Source of the DNA: Evansella alkalicola
GTDB lineage: Bacteria > Bacillota > Bacilli > Bacillales > Salisediminibacteriaceae
Reading direction: 5' to 3'
Length of the DNA: 64,000 bases
NCBI RefSeq assembly: GCF_019042735.1
Contig: NZ_JAHQCR010000063.1
Span: forward strand, 13,599-77,598
Under the pieces are notes generated by a model. That model was not told the DNA's origin and made no database searches. It saw only the letters and a list, made by a program, of their open reading frames with translations. Positions 43,069 through 51,900 of the stretch are shown one piece after another (the first letter of the stretch is position 1; each line of letters begins with the position of its first letter). Position numbers and translations under genes: made by a program.

Positions 43069-44442
43069 TTAATCCATCAACTTCCTCATCGCTTTTAAGG
43101 AAGCTTTGGATTTTCCATAACGAAGTGGAATGTCAAAAGAAGTAGTTGCCTTCAACACGCTCTTTTCATGGGTGAAAGTATCAAAGCTGTATTTACCATG
43201 ATAGGCTCCCATCCCACTCTCACCTACTCCTCCAAACGGAAGATACGGAGTGGCAAGATGCATGATTGTATCATTGACACAACCTCCACCAAAAGAAAGG
43301 TTCTCCAAAATATAGTCTTCTGTATTCTTGTCTTCCGTAAATAAATATAAAGCTAATGGGCTTGGTCTGTTTCTCACCCTCTCAATTACTTCATAGTCAT
43401 TTGAGAAAGTCAGCACTGGAAGAATTGGGCCAAAAATTTCTCCCTGCATCACAGGATCTTGTTCTTCAACTTCTATCATGATAGTTGGCTCCATATAACG
43501 AGCGATTCTATCATGTTCTCCCCCATAATACACTTTCGTCTCATCTAGCATGGCTGCCAGTCGATCCACATGTTTTTCATGGACGATCTTCGGATAATCA
43601 TCGTTAAAGCGTACATCTTCCCCATAAAACTTTTTAATATATTTCACTAAATATTTTAAGAGCTTTCTACGATTTTTTTCATGAACAAGAATATAGTCTG
43701 GCGCAACACAGGTTTGTCCTGCATTAATAAATTTCCCCCAGACAATTCGTTTTGCTGCAAGCTTTAAATTAGCGTCTTTCATAATGATGGCAGGACTCTT
43801 ACCACCCAACTCCAACGTAACTGGTATGAGTTGTTTTGCTGCAGCCGCCATGACCTTCTTTCCTACTTCCACACTTCCAGTAAAGAAAACATAATCTAGC
43901 TTTTCTTCTAGAAGATTCTTAGCCGTTTCTGCATCTCCCTCAACAACAGCAATGTATTTTTCATCGAAGGTCTCTGCAATTAACTCCCGAATTACAGTAC
44001 TCGTGTTTGGCGTCATTTCAGATGGCTTCACAATAACTGTGTTCCCACCAGCAATAGCACCAATTAACGGAGCTATTGCAAGTTGGAAGGGATAATTCCA
44101 AGGGGCAATAATTAATGTCACGCCATAAGGAACCTTATAAACAAAGCTTTTTGTACCTGTATGGGTTAAAGGGGTCTTCTCCTTTTTCGGTGCAGCCCAT
44201 AAGTCAATGTTCTTCAGCATGTCCTTCAGTTCATTGTACAAGATCCCTATTTCTGTTGTATAAGCCTCATGTGCTGACTTATTTAAGTCCTTTTTTAGAG
44301 CATCAAGGATTTTGTCTTCCCTTTTCTGAATTTCCTGCCTCAATTTGTATAATTGCCTTTGTCGAAATGTAACGTCCTTCGTTTCCCCTGTATAAAAATA
44401 GGTCCGTTGTTTTTCCACTAGTGCACGGATTGTTTCATCCAT
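43069..44442 (-). CDS. Aldehyde dehydrogenase, ALDH3 type (YwdH-like)
   Basis: 457 residues, the size of ALDH3 members. Catalytic glutamate in VTLELGGKSPAIIM, catalytic cysteine in INAGQTCVAPDYILV, NAD loop in FFTGSVEVGKKVM, and IAPWNYPFQLA for the oxyanion Asn. It oxidises medium or long-chain aldehydes to acids with NAD(P). A moderate ribosome site (GGGAGAGGTAG) precedes the ATG. B. subtilis ywdH is the nearest match I recall. Confidence 0.9.
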   Translation of the reverse strand: MDETIRALVEKQRTYFYTGETKDVTFRQRQLYKLRQEIQKREDKILDALKKDLNKSAHEAYTTEIGILYNELKDMLKNIDLWAAPKKEKTPLTHTGTKSFVYKVPYGVTLIIAPWNYPFQLAIAPLIGAIAGGNTVIVKPSEMTPNTSTVIRELIAETFDEKYIAVVEGDAETAKNLLEEKLDYVFFTGSVEVGKKVMAAAAKQLIPVTLELGGKSPAIIMKDANLKLAAKRIVWGKFINAGQTCVAPDYILVHEKNRRKLLKYLVKYIKKFYGEDVRFNDDYPKIVHEKHVDRLAAMLDETKVYYGGEHDRIARYMEPTIMIEVEEQDPVMQGEIFGPILPVLTFSNDYEVIERVRNRPSPLALYLFTEDKNTEDYILENLSFGGGCVNDTIMHLATPYLPFGGVGESGMGAYHGKYSFDTFTHEKSVLKATTSFDIPLRYGKSKASLKAMRKLMD

Positions 44443-44481
44443 CTCTACCTCTCCCTTCCCTACGAAAGTTCATGTATCTCA

Positions 44482-45849
44482 TTACGTCTCACTTAACTGT
44501 TTTTTTGCATGAAATGATTTCTGTACATACACTAAACGAACAGCTAAAAATGCAGCACATACTCCAAGTCCTAAAATTAGGCCTAGCCAATAACCAAACG
44601 GTCCAAGGGTTGTATAATTAGCAGTTACGAATCCAAATGGAAGGCCAATTAGCCAAAATGAAATGAGTGCCATCACAAATGGTACGTTAACATCTTTATA
44701 CCCTCTCAGAATCCCTTGAATAGGCGTGTTAATGGCATCTGAAAACTGGAAGAAAATCGAATAAATTAAGAACTGTGTAATGAGTAGTGCAACCTCTGAA
44801 TCTGTCGTGTAAAGAATTGCAATTTGTTCTCTGGCTGCATAAATTGCAAAACAGGCTACTAGTCCCATTATTAAAGAAATAATAATCCCTAATCGGCTGT
44901 ATATCCGTGCGTCTGACTGCCTGTTTGCACCTATTTCAAACCCAACTGTAATTGTGAGTGCCATTGCTATACTCAGTGGTACCATATAGAAAATACTAGC
45001 GAAGTTGAGAGCAGCTTGGTGTGCTGCTATTATCTCCGTTGTGAACGTACTCATTAATAGTGTAACAGCTGAGAAGATACTTGTTTCAAAAAATATCGTT
45101 AGGCCTATTGGTAATCCAAGTAAAAGTATCTCCTTCCACGTAATAAATGAAATGGCTTCAAACCTCTTAAATAGTTGGAATTCTGTAAATGGTCTAACTT
45201 TCACTGAAAAATAAACAGTCACGAAAAAAATAAACCAATAAGTAATAGCTGATGCATATCCTGCACCAATCCCACCAAGTTGTGGAAAACCTAATTTACC
45301 AAATATTAAAAGATAGTTAAACATAAAGTTAATAGGCAGTGCCAGTAATGTGATGATCATCGTCACTCTTGTTTGACCTAAGGAATCCATGAACGAGCGT
45401 AAAACACCATATAAAAAAAGTGGAATGATCCCTAAAATTAATCCTATCAAATAGTGCTTCGCAATATGTGCAACTTCCTGCTCCAAAGACATAAATGCAA
45501 GAATTGGATCTAAAACAAAGTAGCCTATAAGGACTACAGTAACTGATATGGCAATAGCTAAGTACATTCCCTGTGTGACGTAGTAGGAAACATCGTCCCT
45601 TTTTCCAGCTCCGATTTTGTGGGATATAATTGGCGTTAAAGCGAGAAGTATCCCATTGATTCCAGTTAGTATTGGTACCCACAAACTAGAGCCAATTGCT
45701 ACACCTGCTAAATCATGTGCCCCTGCACGCCCTGACATTGTCGTATCAATGAAATTCATTGCATATAATCCTAATTGTGTTACGAGTATTGGCCACATTA
45801 CAAGCATTAAAAGCTTTATCTTTTCCATGACTGTTTCTGTCTTGTACAT
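44482..45849 (-). CDS. MATE family efflux transporter (NorM-like)
   Basis: 455 residues; AAGGAG precedes the ATG at the best spacing. About twelve membrane segments; first-half signature LVMWPILVTQLGLYAMNFID and TMSGRAGAHDLAGVAIGSSL are NorM-like. It exports cationic drugs in exchange for Na+ or H+. It differs in signature from the MATE gene at 31898 (a DinF-like subgroup), so the two are not recent duplicates. Confidence 0.9.
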   Translation of the reverse strand: MYKTETVMEKIKLLMLVMWPILVTQLGLYAMNFIDTTMSGRAGAHDLAGVAIGSSLWVPILTGINGILLALTPIISHKIGAGKRDDVSYYVTQGMYLAIAISVTVVLIGYFVLDPILAFMSLEQEVAHIAKHYLIGLILGIIPLFLYGVLRSFMDSLGQTRVTMIITLLALPINFMFNYLLIFGKLGFPQLGGIGAGYASAITYWFIFFVTVYFSVKVRPFTEFQLFKRFEAISFITWKEILLLGLPIGLTIFFETSIFSAVTLLMSTFTTEIIAAHQAALNFASIFYMVPLSIAMALTITVGFEIGANRQSDARIYSRLGIIISLIMGLVACFAIYAAREQIAILYTTDSEVALLITQFLIYSIFFQFSDAINTPIQGILRGYKDVNVPFVMALISFWLIGLPFGFVTANYTTLGPFGYWLGLILGLGVCAAFLAVRLVYVQKSFHAKKQLSET

Positions 45850-45972
45850 TTTGTTCTCCTTAACTTCACTTAAAAATTCTAGTAGATCGTTTTATTTTAT
45901 TAATTGATATGAAGATACTACAATAAAGCGTATGACTTAGTCGTCTATTACTAACATAAAGGGGTATTCATT

Positions 45973-46536
45973 ATGGTCATTTGGGAAACGTTATGGCAAT
46001 ACATTTTAATTTTTGTCATGGCCGCAACACCTTGGCTTGAAATATTAATTGTAATTCCTATCGGTATCGCCATGGGGCTAAACCCACTTATGGTTGCTAT
46101 CGTTTCTTTTCTAGGGAATTTCTTTCCCATATTAATTATCGTCTATTCTCTCGCTTGGTTTAAACAAACAGCATGGTATAAAAATTTTGCGAAAAGGAAG
46201 GCTGCGAAGAAAGAAAAGAAAGCCCGGGAACGGGAATTGTCACAAGAACAAGACCCTGACAATGACAGTGATATTGTTGTTAGTGAAAGTAGCAAACCAA
46301 ATAAAAAATCAAAAAAAGAAAGAGCTGCTGCTATATTTGAAAAGTATGGGCTACCCGGTTTAGCTTTCTTAGGCCCAATAATTACAGGAATCCACCTTGC
46401 TGCAATTATCGCTTTATCACTCAAAGCGTCAAAAACTCGTACGACGATTTGGATGGGAGTTAGCTTAGTTTTTTGGACAGTACTCCTTACTATTGCATCA
46501 TTCTATGGGATTGATTGGATTACAGATTTATTTTAA
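45973..46536 (+). CDS. Small multi-drug export family membrane protein
   Basis: 187 residues. Membrane segments at ~10-30, ~38-62 and two near the C-terminus, separated by a strongly charged cytoplasmic loop (residues 70-120, many Lys/Glu). ATPWLEILIVIPIGIAMGLN and KYGLPGLAFLGPIITGIHLA match the small multi-drug export family (Pfam Sm_multidrug_ex). Transport function is not well established for this family. Confidence 0.8.
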   Translation: MVIWETLWQYILIFVMAATPWLEILIVIPIGIAMGLNPLMVAIVSFLGNFFPILIIVYSLAWFKQTAWYKNFAKRKAAKKEKKARERELSQEQDPDNDSDIVVSESSKPNKKSKKERAAAIFEKYGLPGLAFLGPIITGIHLAAIIALSLKASKTRTTIWMGVSLVFWTVLLTIASFYGIDWITDLF

Positions 46537-46566
46537 GTGAATGGAAAGGGAGGAACCCTTGAGTCA

Positions 46567-47706
46567 CTATTGGGATTTCCCCCTCCCGTCCACAGGAAAT
46601 TTTTCATATTTCCCATCAGCCTTCTCCAAATAATAATAATCATATAAGTTTACGACGGGACAAGCATGATTTGGTATGATATGAATTTTATCGTTAAGTC
46701 TTCGTTTTTGATTATGGTGATTATGGTGATTAGCATTATCTCCTGCTAGTTCTACTATACCGTGTTCTTCTGATAATCTAGAGATTAGAAGTTCTTGACC
46801 AGAGTCATTTAAGATTCTTCCAAAACCTGTTATCCCTTCATTACCATGTGCACCCTTTTCTGTCGTTAAAGCTTTACTACCTGCATCGATAATTAATCGA
46901 TTACTCTTAATTGAGGCGATAGTAGCTAAAACAGTTAAGGCTACTTCCTCTATATTCGCCACGCCTAATTCAACTTGTATTCCATCAAAAAATACAGCAT
47001 TACCTGGTCTCACTTCCGTAATGCCTTTTATCTTAGCTGCCACTTCAAAGGTGGGGGTAGACCCAACACTCCTATGCTTTATATATATACCCTCTTTTTC
47101 ACAAAGCTCAGCACTTTTCACAATACTCTCTGCCTCACCGATTGCAATTTTAGTAATAGCTTCTTGTGTGGAAGCACCATAAGAATGCCCTGCATGTGTA
47201 TAAAGTCCTGTTAAATTTAAGCTTGTTGAATCTATTATATATTTTGCAAGAGCCAATGTCTCCTCTTCAGGCTCTACACCACATCGATTTAATCCACAAT
47301 TCACTTTAATCCATACTTCTGACTTTACGTTCAGCCCATCCGCTTGAGATGATATGATATCAGCTTGTTCACAATTGTCGATTGTAAAAATGATTCTCGC
47401 CTTATCATTCCATTGTAAAAGCTTATTTATTTTTTTCCTATCCGATAAAGGGAAAGCTACAAGTATATCTTTAAGCCCACTAGTAAGTAATAATTCTGCT
47501 TCTGATACTGTAGCTACAGTAATCCCAATTGCGCCCATTGCCAACTGCATTTTTGCAATTGAAACGGATTTATGTGTTTTAAAATGCGGTCTAACCTCTA
47601 CATCATTATTACGGACTTTTATCATTCTTTCTATATTTCGTTTTAGTTTTTCCTCACTTACGATCAATGCTGGCGTTTCTATTTGATCAAAGCTGTAATA
47701 TTTCAT
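46567..47706 (-). CDS. D-serine/D-threonine-type PLP enzyme (alanine racemase N-terminal fold)
   Basis: 379 residues. PLP lysine is in RPHFKTHKS near residue 43; the barrel continues with VNCGLNRCGVEP, GLYTHAGHSYG and SVGSTPTFEV. The zinc ligands typical of D-serine dehydratase/D-threonine aldolase are in IPNHACPVVNLYD. It degrades D-beta-hydroxy amino acids. An unusual stretch NHHNHHNQ lies before the zinc motif, encoded by short GATTATGGT repeats, absent in the general family pattern I know. Start ATG at 47706; the ribosome site is GGGGG. Confidence 0.85.
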   Translation of the reverse strand: MKYYSFDQIETPALIVSEEKLKRNIERMIKVRNNDVEVRPHFKTHKSVSIAKMQLAMGAIGITVATVSEAELLLTSGLKDILVAFPLSDRKKINKLLQWNDKARIIFTIDNCEQADIISSQADGLNVKSEVWIKVNCGLNRCGVEPEEETLALAKYIIDSTSLNLTGLYTHAGHSYGASTQEAITKIAIGEAESIVKSAELCEKEGIYIKHRSVGSTPTFEVAAKIKGITEVRPGNAVFFDGIQVELGVANIEEVALTVLATIASIKSNRLIIDAGSKALTTEKGAHGNEGITGFGRILNDSGQELLISRLSEEHGIVELAGDNANHHNHHNQKRRLNDKIHIIPNHACPVVNLYDYYYLEKADGKYEKFPVDGRGKSQ

Positions 47707-47817
47707 GCTATCCCCCCAATATATGTATCGCCCAACTCATTTTTTCCAGTATACAAGTTACACTTCCCTACAGATATTATATATCGTAGTACCACTTATT
47801 TTCGAGGAGGAACCAAA

Positions 47818-48024
47818 ATGACTGTAGCAAGTCAGGTAAAGCAAACCTTAGCTGGATTAAAAAGTGCCCAGGCAAGCTTAGAAACATTTGCACTTCAAAC
47901 AGAGAATCAACAAGCTAAGCAAATGTTCCAAGACATGGCACAACAGACACAAACGATTGTTGATACTTTGTCTCCTCGCCTTCAACAGATTGAGACGGAA
48001 GAACCGCAATATAAGAATATGTAG
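47818..48024 (+). CDS. DUF1657 protein, first copy of the spoVA2mob-like locus
   Basis: 68 residues, ATG preceded by GAGGAGG. Begins MTVASQVKQTLAGLKSAQAS and ends EEPQYKNM; helical throughout. The same family recurs at 49755 and at the C-terminus of the 2Duf gene. It is followed by a hairpin (48043-48078), so it may be made separately or in excess. In bacteria with high spore heat resistance such genes belong to the spoVA2mob operon. Its biochemical role is unknown. Confidence 0.85.
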   Translation: MTVASQVKQTLAGLKSAQASLETFALQTENQQAKQMFQDMAQQTQTIVDTLSPRLQQIETEEPQYKNM

Positions 48025-48042
48025 AGTTGATTGTGAAAAAAT

Positions 48043-48078
48043 ATAGGTTGATGCTTATCTGCATCAGCCTATTTTGTT
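48043..48078 (+). terminator. Hairpin/terminator between DUF1657 and spoVAC
   Basis: ATAGG(T)TGATGC and GCATCAGCCTAT pair around TTATCT, followed by TTTTGTT. Confidence 0.65.
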
Positions 48079-48250
48079 AATATGGAATAATTTCACAACA
48101 TAAGACACCACCTCCTCCTCCAAAGCGTAAACTCCTGGATTAAGTTCCAATTTAATTACTTGCCAAAATGAGATTTGCATTTATTTTATAGTAGTTATTG
48201 GTTTTATGGAGATTATAAATATAGACCATGTGTTAGAAAGAGGGGTAAAG

Positions 48251-48730
48251 ATGTCAGATCAAAAAAAGAAAAATTTATCACCTGTACAGCAAAAATATCA
48301 AAAATTCGCTAGTGACCGTGAAGTGAAGCGTCCTGTCTTAAAAAATTGTTTGAAGGCATTTCTTGTCGGAGGTCTCATCTGCACACTTGGACAAGGTGTA
48401 CAAACTTTTTATTATACTTTTTTTGATTTCACTGAAAAAAGTGCAGGGGATCCGGCAGTTGCAACTATGATATTCTTCTCTGTCATTCTAACTGGTTTCG
48501 GCGTATATGACCGGTTCGCACAATTTGCTGGTGCAGGTACGGCTGTCCCAGTCACAGGCTTTGCAAACTCTGTCGCTTCCGCTGCCATTGAGCACCGAAC
48601 AGAAGGATACGTCCTCGGTGTTGGTGGAAATATGTTTAAGCTTGCAGGCTCCGTTATTGTTTTCGGAACAGTTGCCGCATTTATCATTGCACTTATAAAA
48701 ACAATTTTAATCCAATGGGGAGGTCTCTAA
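48251..48730 (+). CDS. spoVAC: Stage V sporulation protein AC
   Basis: 159 residues from the ATG at 48251 after GAGGGG; an ATG 15 codons upstream has no good ribosome site. Four membrane segments; LVGGLICTLGQGVQTFYYTF, GFGVYDRFAQFAGAGTAVPV and TGFANSVASAAIEHRTEG are typical of SpoVAC, the inner-membrane channel component for Ca-dipicolinate movement in spores. Its stop is two bases before the spoVAD ATG. Confidence 0.92.
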   Translation: MSDQKKKNLSPVQQKYQKFASDREVKRPVLKNCLKAFLVGGLICTLGQGVQTFYYTFFDFTEKSAGDPAVATMIFFSVILTGFGVYDRFAQFAGAGTAVPVTGFANSVASAAIEHRTEGYVLGVGGNMFKLAGSVIVFGTVAAFIIALIKTILIQWGGL

Positions 48731-48732
48731 TC

Positions 48733-49737
48733 ATGTTAGCGGGTCATCGAACATGGGAATTTGAAAATCAACCTGTCGTATCTTCTACAGGCACAGTAGG
48801 AGGACCATTTGAGGCAAAGGGAAGAATACCAAATGATTTCGATACACTTCATGATGACCTATGGGTAGGCCAAGAATCATATGAAAAAGCGGAAAAAGTT
48901 ATGTTTGAAGAGGCTTGTATGAAATCGATTGAAAAGGCTGGTTTGACAAAGGAGGATATCCAACTTATTTTAGCTGGAAATTTAGTAAACCAAATTACAC
49001 CTACAAGCTTTGCAGCTAGATCATTTCCAGTCCCTTATTTTGGACTCTTTGGTGCATGTTCAACATCAATGGAAGGTATGGCATTAGCAGCTTATATCGT
49101 TAATACTGGTGGTTTTAAGTATGTATTAACTGGATCCTCTAGTCACAATTCATCTATTGAAAAGCAGTTTCGCTATCCAACCGAGTATGGTGCACAAAAA
49201 CCACCTACAGCACAGTGGACTGCTACTGCTGCAGGTACAGCCTTGGTCACCGATACAGGCGTTGGTCCCCGGGTAACTTCTGCAACGTTAGGCAGAGTCA
49301 TAGACATGGGGTTGAGCGACCCATACAACATGGGTGGGGCTATGGCTCCAGCTGCTGTGGATACAATAGAGGCTCATTTTAGGGACCGTCAAATAGATCC
49401 TTCCTATTACGATTTAATCGTTACAGGAGATCTTGGAAAAATTGGACAAACGATCGCCTATGACTTACTAACAGATCACGGGATGAACATAACGAAAGAT
49501 CAATTTCGAGACTGCGGTCTCATCATTTACCGAGAAGATCAGCCAGTTTTATCAGGTGCAAGTGGATCAGGATGTTCAGCCGCTGTTACGTATGGGCATT
49601 TATTTAACAGAATGAAAGAAGGGGAATTTAATCGAATACTCGTTGTTGCAACAGGAGCCCTCTTATCGCCATTATCCTACCAACAAAAAGAATCGATACC
49701 ATGTATTGCTCACGCAGTATCTTTTGAAAATAATTAA
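48733..49737 (+). CDS. spoVAD: Stage V sporulation protein AD
   Basis: 334 residues from the ATG at 48733 behind GGAGG. A thiolase-like fold without the usual full catalytic set: FGLFGACSTSMEGMALAAYI, YVLTGSSSHNSSIEKQFRYP and ASGSGCSAAVTYGHLF. SpoVAD binds dipicolinic acid and works with SpoVAC in its uptake. The canonical next gene spoVAEb is absent: only 17 bases separate this stop from the second DUF1657 gene. Confidence 0.93.
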   Translation: MLAGHRTWEFENQPVVSSTGTVGGPFEAKGRIPNDFDTLHDDLWVGQESYEKAEKVMFEEACMKSIEKAGLTKEDIQLILAGNLVNQITPTSFAARSFPVPYFGLFGACSTSMEGMALAAYIVNTGGFKYVLTGSSSHNSSIEKQFRYPTEYGAQKPPTAQWTATAAGTALVTDTGVGPRVTSATLGRVIDMGLSDPYNMGGAMAPAAVDTIEAHFRDRQIDPSYYDLIVTGDLGKIGQTIAYDLLTDHGMNITKDQFRDCGLIIYREDQPVLSGASGSGCSAAVTYGHLFNRMKEGEFNRILVVATGALLSPLSYQQKESIPCIAHAVSFENN

Positions 49738-49754
49738 GAAAGGAGCGCTAGTCA

Positions 49755-49961
49755 TTGACAGTAGCATCACAAGTTAAGCAATGTGTAGCAAGTTTAAAAA
49801 ATGTAGAAGCCAGTTTAAACAGCTTTGCCATCGATACAAAAGATGAACAAGCATCTGAGATTTTTAGGGAGTCATGCCAAATCACGAGACAAGTAATAAC
49901 AGATTTAGAAAAGCGTGTCGGTGAATTAGAATTCCAAGAGCCACAGTACAAAGGATTTTAG
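49755..49961 (+). CDS. DUF1657 protein, second copy
   Basis: 68 residues from a TTG at 49755, with AAAGGAG upstream. Begins MTVASQVKQCVASLKNVEAS and ends EFQEPQYKGF, clearly paralogous to the 47818 gene. Lies between spoVAD and the 2Duf gene in one operon (gaps of 17 and 14 bases). Confidence 0.87.
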   Translation: MTVASQVKQCVASLKNVEASLNSFAIDTKDEQASEIFRESCQITRQVITDLEKRVGELEFQEPQYKGF

Positions 49962-49975
49962 AAAGGAGGTTAACT

Positions 49976-50833
49976 ATGCAAGGTTGGCTGGAAGTCGTGT
50001 TACGTTCTGTTGTAGCCATTATTATCCTACTGTTCCTCTCTCGAACTTTCATAAGAAAATCAATGGCTCAAGTCACTTACTTTGAATTTGTATCTGGAAT
50101 TGTCATTGGGGCAATTTTGGCCATAGGATCCATACACCTCCAAGTTCCTATTGCTTATCCAATCATGGGATTAATCGTCTGGTCCGTTATTCCATATGCA
50201 TTAGGCTGGCTATCCATCAAGAGTGAAACTATTCGCAGTTTTGTGCAAGGAAAAGGTGTACCTGTCATTAAAGACGGGAAAATTCTCGAGGATAACTTAA
50301 AGAAGGAGCGATATTCATCTGACGAGTTATTAAAGCAATTGCGCGCCAAGAATGCCTTTCAAGTCGCTGATGTAGAATTTGCAGTTCTAGAAACAAGTGG
50401 TGACCTTAGTGTATTAATGAAAAAGGAAGCACAACCAGTCACACCAAAAGACATGAAACTGAAAGTGGCACCCATTAAGGAACCTGAAACAGTTATTATG
50501 GACGGAAAGATCATGGATGAACCATTGGCGACTGCCGGAAAAAACCGTAGATGGCTTGAAATGGAACTAGAAAAAATTGGCGCGGCTATAGAAAATGTTT
50601 ACTTAGGACAAGTTGATTCCTACGGTCAACTGACAGTAGACTTATTCGACGATAAATTAAAGGTTCCTTCACCACAGGAGAAACCTTTATTGTATGCAAC
50701 AATAAAAAAATGTCAGGCAGATCTCGAACTTTTTGCTTTATCCACTAACAACCCACAAGCTAAACAAATGTATACGCAAAAGGCAGCTAAAATGAAGGAA
50801 GTAATGAATAAAGTAGAACACCTCTTGCAGTAG
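49976..50833 (+). CDS. 2Duf protein (DUF421 + DUF1657), spore membrane protein
   Basis: 285 residues; GAAAGGAGG precedes the ATG. Three membrane segments at the N-terminus (EVVLRSVVAIIILLFLSRTF, FVSGIVIGAILAIGSI, GLIVWSVIPYALGW), then the DUF421/YetF cytoplasmic domain (KGVPVIKDGKILEDNLKKER, DVEFAVLETSGDLSVLMK) and a C-terminal DUF1657-like helical domain (KCQADLELFALSTNNPQAKQ). This fusion is the 2Duf protein of spoVA2mob operons, reported to raise spore wet-heat resistance and tighten the inner membrane. Last gene of the operon. Confidence 0.9.
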   Translation: MQGWLEVVLRSVVAIIILLFLSRTFIRKSMAQVTYFEFVSGIVIGAILAIGSIHLQVPIAYPIMGLIVWSVIPYALGWLSIKSETIRSFVQGKGVPVIKDGKILEDNLKKERYSSDELLKQLRAKNAFQVADVEFAVLETSGDLSVLMKKEAQPVTPKDMKLKVAPIKEPETVIMDGKIMDEPLATAGKNRRWLEMELEKIGAAIENVYLGQVDSYGQLTVDLFDDKLKVPSPQEKPLLYATIKKCQADLELFALSTNNPQAKQMYTQKAAKMKEVMNKVEHLLQ

Positions 50834-50847
50834 TTTTATTAGGTACG

Positions 50848-50968
50848 CTGAGGTTGGGACATAACTAATGTGTTTAACTAATTGCAAACAATAATAACTC
50901 TAGCGGAGTATACTTTCGAAGCTAAAGTTAGGATTTTTCATATGTTAAAACTTTGATGTCCCAGTCTC
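50848..50968. repeat. Inverted-repeat intergenic element (GGTTGGGAC family)
   Basis: Bounded by GGTTGGGACAT (50852-50862) and ATGTCCCAGTC (50956-50966). Its left part TGTGTTTAACTAATTGC matches the reverse strand of the element at 56011-56090. It begins just after the 2Duf gene and might serve as terminator. Confidence 0.6.
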
Positions 50969-51131
50969 TCCCCCCCCCCTTTTCCTTCCGAAAACCTCTT
51001 TTTTTAAATCCCACACAAATAGTAGTTGGAACGCATAATTTTTCCGGTCCTAGTGATTTACGATTTGTCATAATTTTCGCAATATGCAATAATCTAAATT
51101 ATTACTTATGTTGGGAGAGGAGTTTGCTAGT

Positions 51132-51653
51132 ATGGGAGAAAACATCATTCGTCCCGCTAAATTAGGTGACGAGCAACAAATTGGTACCGTTCATGTGAAG
51201 AGTTGGCAGGAAGCCTACAAGGGAATTATTTCTCCTACGTTTCTATCAAGCTTATCTATTGAAGAACGGACAAACATGTGGAAAAGAAGTCTTAGTCGCC
51301 CCTCTAAGGAGCACGGTGTTTATGTGGTTGAGGACGCAGATGGCCATATCGTCGGCTTTGCGACTGGCGGTCCTAATCGCTCCAAGGATAAATTCCCTCA
51401 GTATGAAGGTGAATTATATGCAATCTACCTCTTGAAGGAAGTTTGGGGTAATGGATTAGGAGAACAGCTCACGGCAGCAGTCACTACACACCTCAAGAAT
51501 GTGCATGGTTTTGATTCTATGATCGTGATGGTTCTAGCTGACAATCCAGCAAAGAAGTTTTATGAGCGAATGGGTGGCAAAGTAGTCGGACAAGAAACTA
51601 TTACCATTGACGAGCAAGCATATGAAGAGCTAGTTTTGGGGTTTAAGATTTAG
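51132..51653 (+). CDS. GNAT N-acetyltransferase
   Basis: 173 residues from the ATG at 51132, nine bases after AGAGGAG; an ATG eight codons upstream is less well placed. GNAT motifs: LGDEQQIGTVHVKSWQEAYK at the N-terminus, GELYAIYLLKEVWGNGLGEQ as the acetyl-CoA loop and NPAKKFYERMGGKVVGQ. Substrate unknown. Monocistronic. Confidence 0.88.
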   Translation: MGENIIRPAKLGDEQQIGTVHVKSWQEAYKGIISPTFLSSLSIEERTNMWKRSLSRPSKEHGVYVVEDADGHIVGFATGGPNRSKDKFPQYEGELYAIYLLKEVWGNGLGEQLTAAVTTHLKNVHGFDSMIVMVLADNPAKKFYERMGGKVVGQETITIDEQAYEELVLGFKI

Positions 51654-51900
51654 CTAGTTAATGGATAATAGCTATTGCTAGTTGTTTATAATTTTGATCG
51701 GTTCGTTTCCAACTCAAGGTACAGTAATGTATCAAATTTTTGTAATAATCGTGTATAAACGCATGGAAGGTGGCTCTCATTTAGTTTTTTTGGAGAAATT
51801 ATGTTAGAACTAATTAACACTATAGTAAAGTATGTTTAGTTGTTGAGATGTTGGATGTTGAGATGTTGGATTGGTTGGCCACCTAGATGCTTTACTCGAA

